A program made the translations under genes and the position numbers. Shown here piece after piece: positions 5,833 through 6,794 of a stretch of DNA of 6,794 nucleotides. How positions within the stretch are numbered: position 1 is the stretch's first letter; every line of letters starts with the position of its first letter. The stretch covers positions 1 through 6,794 of the forward strand of contig DAHXOQ010000158.1 in assembly GCA_027364815.1 (NCBI GenBank). The letters are read 5' to 3'. Source of the DNA: Acidobacteriaceae bacterium. Lineage in GTDB: Bacteria; Acidobacteriota; Terriglobia; Terriglobales; Acidobacteriaceae. The notes beneath the pieces are model-generated. The model searched no databases, was not told the DNA's origin, and was given only the letters and a program-made list of their open reading frames with translations.

Positions 5833-6794
5833 GTGGGCAAGCGCGATAGACAACTGCCGGCTCTCAATATTGAGAGTGAGGGCATGAGCGGTGATAAGCC
5901 CGGACTAACTGGTGAGCATGAGATGCTCGCGGTTACGGCGGGCGTTTTTGTGCTTGCGCTGGCTGCCCTTGCCTGGAGCATGCGCCACGGCGCGCTGGTG
6001 ATGTACGGCGATGCCGAGGCGCATTTGCACATTGCGCGCAGACTCTTTGACTCGCACCGGCCGGGGATTACTCAGCTGGGGACCGTCTGGCTTCCTCTGC
6101 CGCATTTATTGATGCTTCCATTTGTAGCCGTTGATAGCTGGTGGCGCTCGGGCTTTGCTGGGGCAATTCCCTCGGGGTTGGAATTTTTGCTGGCAGCGGT
6201 CGGGCTTTATCGATTGGCTCGGCGATGGATGAGTGTGGCTGCTGCGCTTTTTGCGCTGATTCTCTTTGCCGCACATCCGAATCTTCTGTATTTGAGTACG
6301 ACGGCGATGACCGAGCCGCTGTTTTTGGCGGAGCTCATCTGGGCGGTTTTGCTGCTGGTCGAGTGGCGCGCTGCTGTCGAAGAGTCTTCACTCAAGAAAA
6401 ACCCAAAAATCAATCGGCTGATGTGGATGTTGATTGCGGTACTGGTGGCCGCGGTATTTTCGCGCTACGACGGCTGGGTGCTGGGCTTTGTCGCTTGGTT
6501 GATGATGGCATGGACTCTTAAATCGCGTGGAGAGTTGTTGCGTGCGAAGTTTATTTTTGCGAGCATTGTGCTGGTGGCGGCGCCGATTCTGTGGATGGGT
6601 TACAACGCGTCGATCTTCGGCGACCCGCTGGATTTTCTGCGTGGGCCATATTCAGCGGCGGCGATTGAGGCGCGCACTTCGGGTGGCCTGATTCCTCCGC
6701 ATCCGGGTTGGCACAATCCGTGGGTTGCGTTTTTGTTTTATGCCAAGGTTTCGGAGATGGTGGCCGCCGTGGGAAGGTGGGGGCAGTTACTCAT
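5833..6794 (+). CDS. Polytopic GT-C (family 39-like) glycosyltransferase, N-terminal part (runs off right edge)
   Basis: An uninterrupted frame of 320 codons from the GTG at 5833 continues past the window. It encodes an integral membrane protein of the dolichyl-phosphate-mannose/ArnT-like glycosyltransferase type, which uses lipid-linked sugars on the outer face of the inner membrane. After a cytosolic lead (1-30), a membrane segment lies at about 32-50. The first periplasmic loop has YGDAEAHLHIARR (58-70), whose Asp60 and Glu62 sit where the family carries its catalytic acidic pair. QLGTVWLPLPHLLMLPFV (81-98) follows, then further hydrophobic segments at about 114-128, 134-154, 161-177, 197-209, 214-228 and 238-256. 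STTAMTEPLF (155-164) and SRYDGW (210-215) are typical of this superfamily. The sugar and acceptor are unknown. It lies 43 bases after the kinase, so co-transcription is possible, but a functional link is not evident. The C-terminal half is missing. Confidence 0.85.
   Translation, partial: MGKRDRQLPALNIESEGMSGDKPGLTGEHEMLAVTAGVFVLALAALAWSMRHGALVMYGDAEAHLHIARRLFDSHRPGITQLGTVWLPLPHLLMLPFVAVDSWWRSGFAGAIPSGLEFLLAAVGLYRLARRWMSVAAALFALILFAAHPNLLYLSTTAMTEPLFLAELIWAVLLLVEWRAAVEESSLKKNPKINRLMWMLIAVLVAAVFSRYDGWVLGFVAWLMMAWTLKSRGELLRAKFIFASIVLVAAPILWMGYNASIFGDPLDFLRGPYSAAAIEARTSGGLIPPHPGWHNPWVAFLFYAKVSEMVAAVGRWGQLL
5861..5876. repeat. 16-base perfect palindrome CTCTCAATATTGAGAG
   Basis: CTCTCAAT (5861-5868) is directly followed by its exact reverse complement ATTGAGAG (5869-5876). 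With the GTG start it lies in codons 10-15 of the glycosyltransferase gene. If translation really began at the ATG at 5884 it would lie just upstream, as an operator or hairpin over the start. No known regulator site is recognised. Confidence 0.5.

Noticed and set aside
5403..6032. Minus-strand open frame of 209 codons
   Set aside because: It is a shadow of the kinase C-terminus and glycosyltransferase N-terminus; the product is Arg/Ser/Pro/Ala-rich with no recognisable motif.
6141..6521. Plus-strand open frame of 126 codons within the glycosyltransferase gene
   Set aside because: It is in a different frame from the 320-codon membrane protein frame, which carries superfamily motifs; the short one is Gly/Cys/Arg-rich out-of-frame noise.

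Overview
The window looks like a chromosomal segment from an Acidobacteriota, most likely the Terriglobia/Acidobacteriaceae group. The basis is a family of secreted proteins carrying an L-P-[DE]-A-P motif shortly after the signal peptide, which I associate from memory with that group, plus moderate GC content and ordinary bacterial gene layout. No sequence search was possible, so the taxonomic call is an inference. I see no mobile element, CRISPR array, tRNA, rRNA or integration site.

Left part (1-2933): three genes for secreted proteins of one architecture: signal peptide, L-P-[DE]-A-P motif, Gln/Ser/Thr-rich linker, then (in the two complete ones) a C-terminal domain. The first runs leftwards off the window edge and only its first 80 residues are visible. 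It is divergent from two rightward tandem paralogs of 348 and 352 residues. A 477-base intergenic region (242-718) lies between the divergent genes and must hold both promoters. The tandem pair shares a 12-residue block that is identical in protein although half of its codons differ synonymously, while most of the rest has diverged strongly.

Middle (2973-3800): a 275-residue exported protein or lipoprotein of unknown function, 39 bases after the second paralog and probably co-transcribed with it. A hairpin lies just after its stop codon.

Right part (3943-6794): a separate rightward cluster. It holds S-methyl-5'-thioadenosine phosphorylase (mtnP, with a TTG start), a PfkB-family sugar/nucleoside kinase, and the first 320 residues of a polytopic GT-C (family 39-like) glycosyltransferase that continues past the window. 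The first two suggest nucleoside or methylthioadenosine salvage; the glycosyltransferase may simply be an envelope-related neighbour. A 16-base perfect palindrome lies at the beginning of the glycosyltransferase gene.

The most noteworthy content is the cluster of L-P-[DE]-A-P secreted proteins, including the edge gene, and the strong selective constraint on that motif. Nothing here is clearly a new defence or mobile system.
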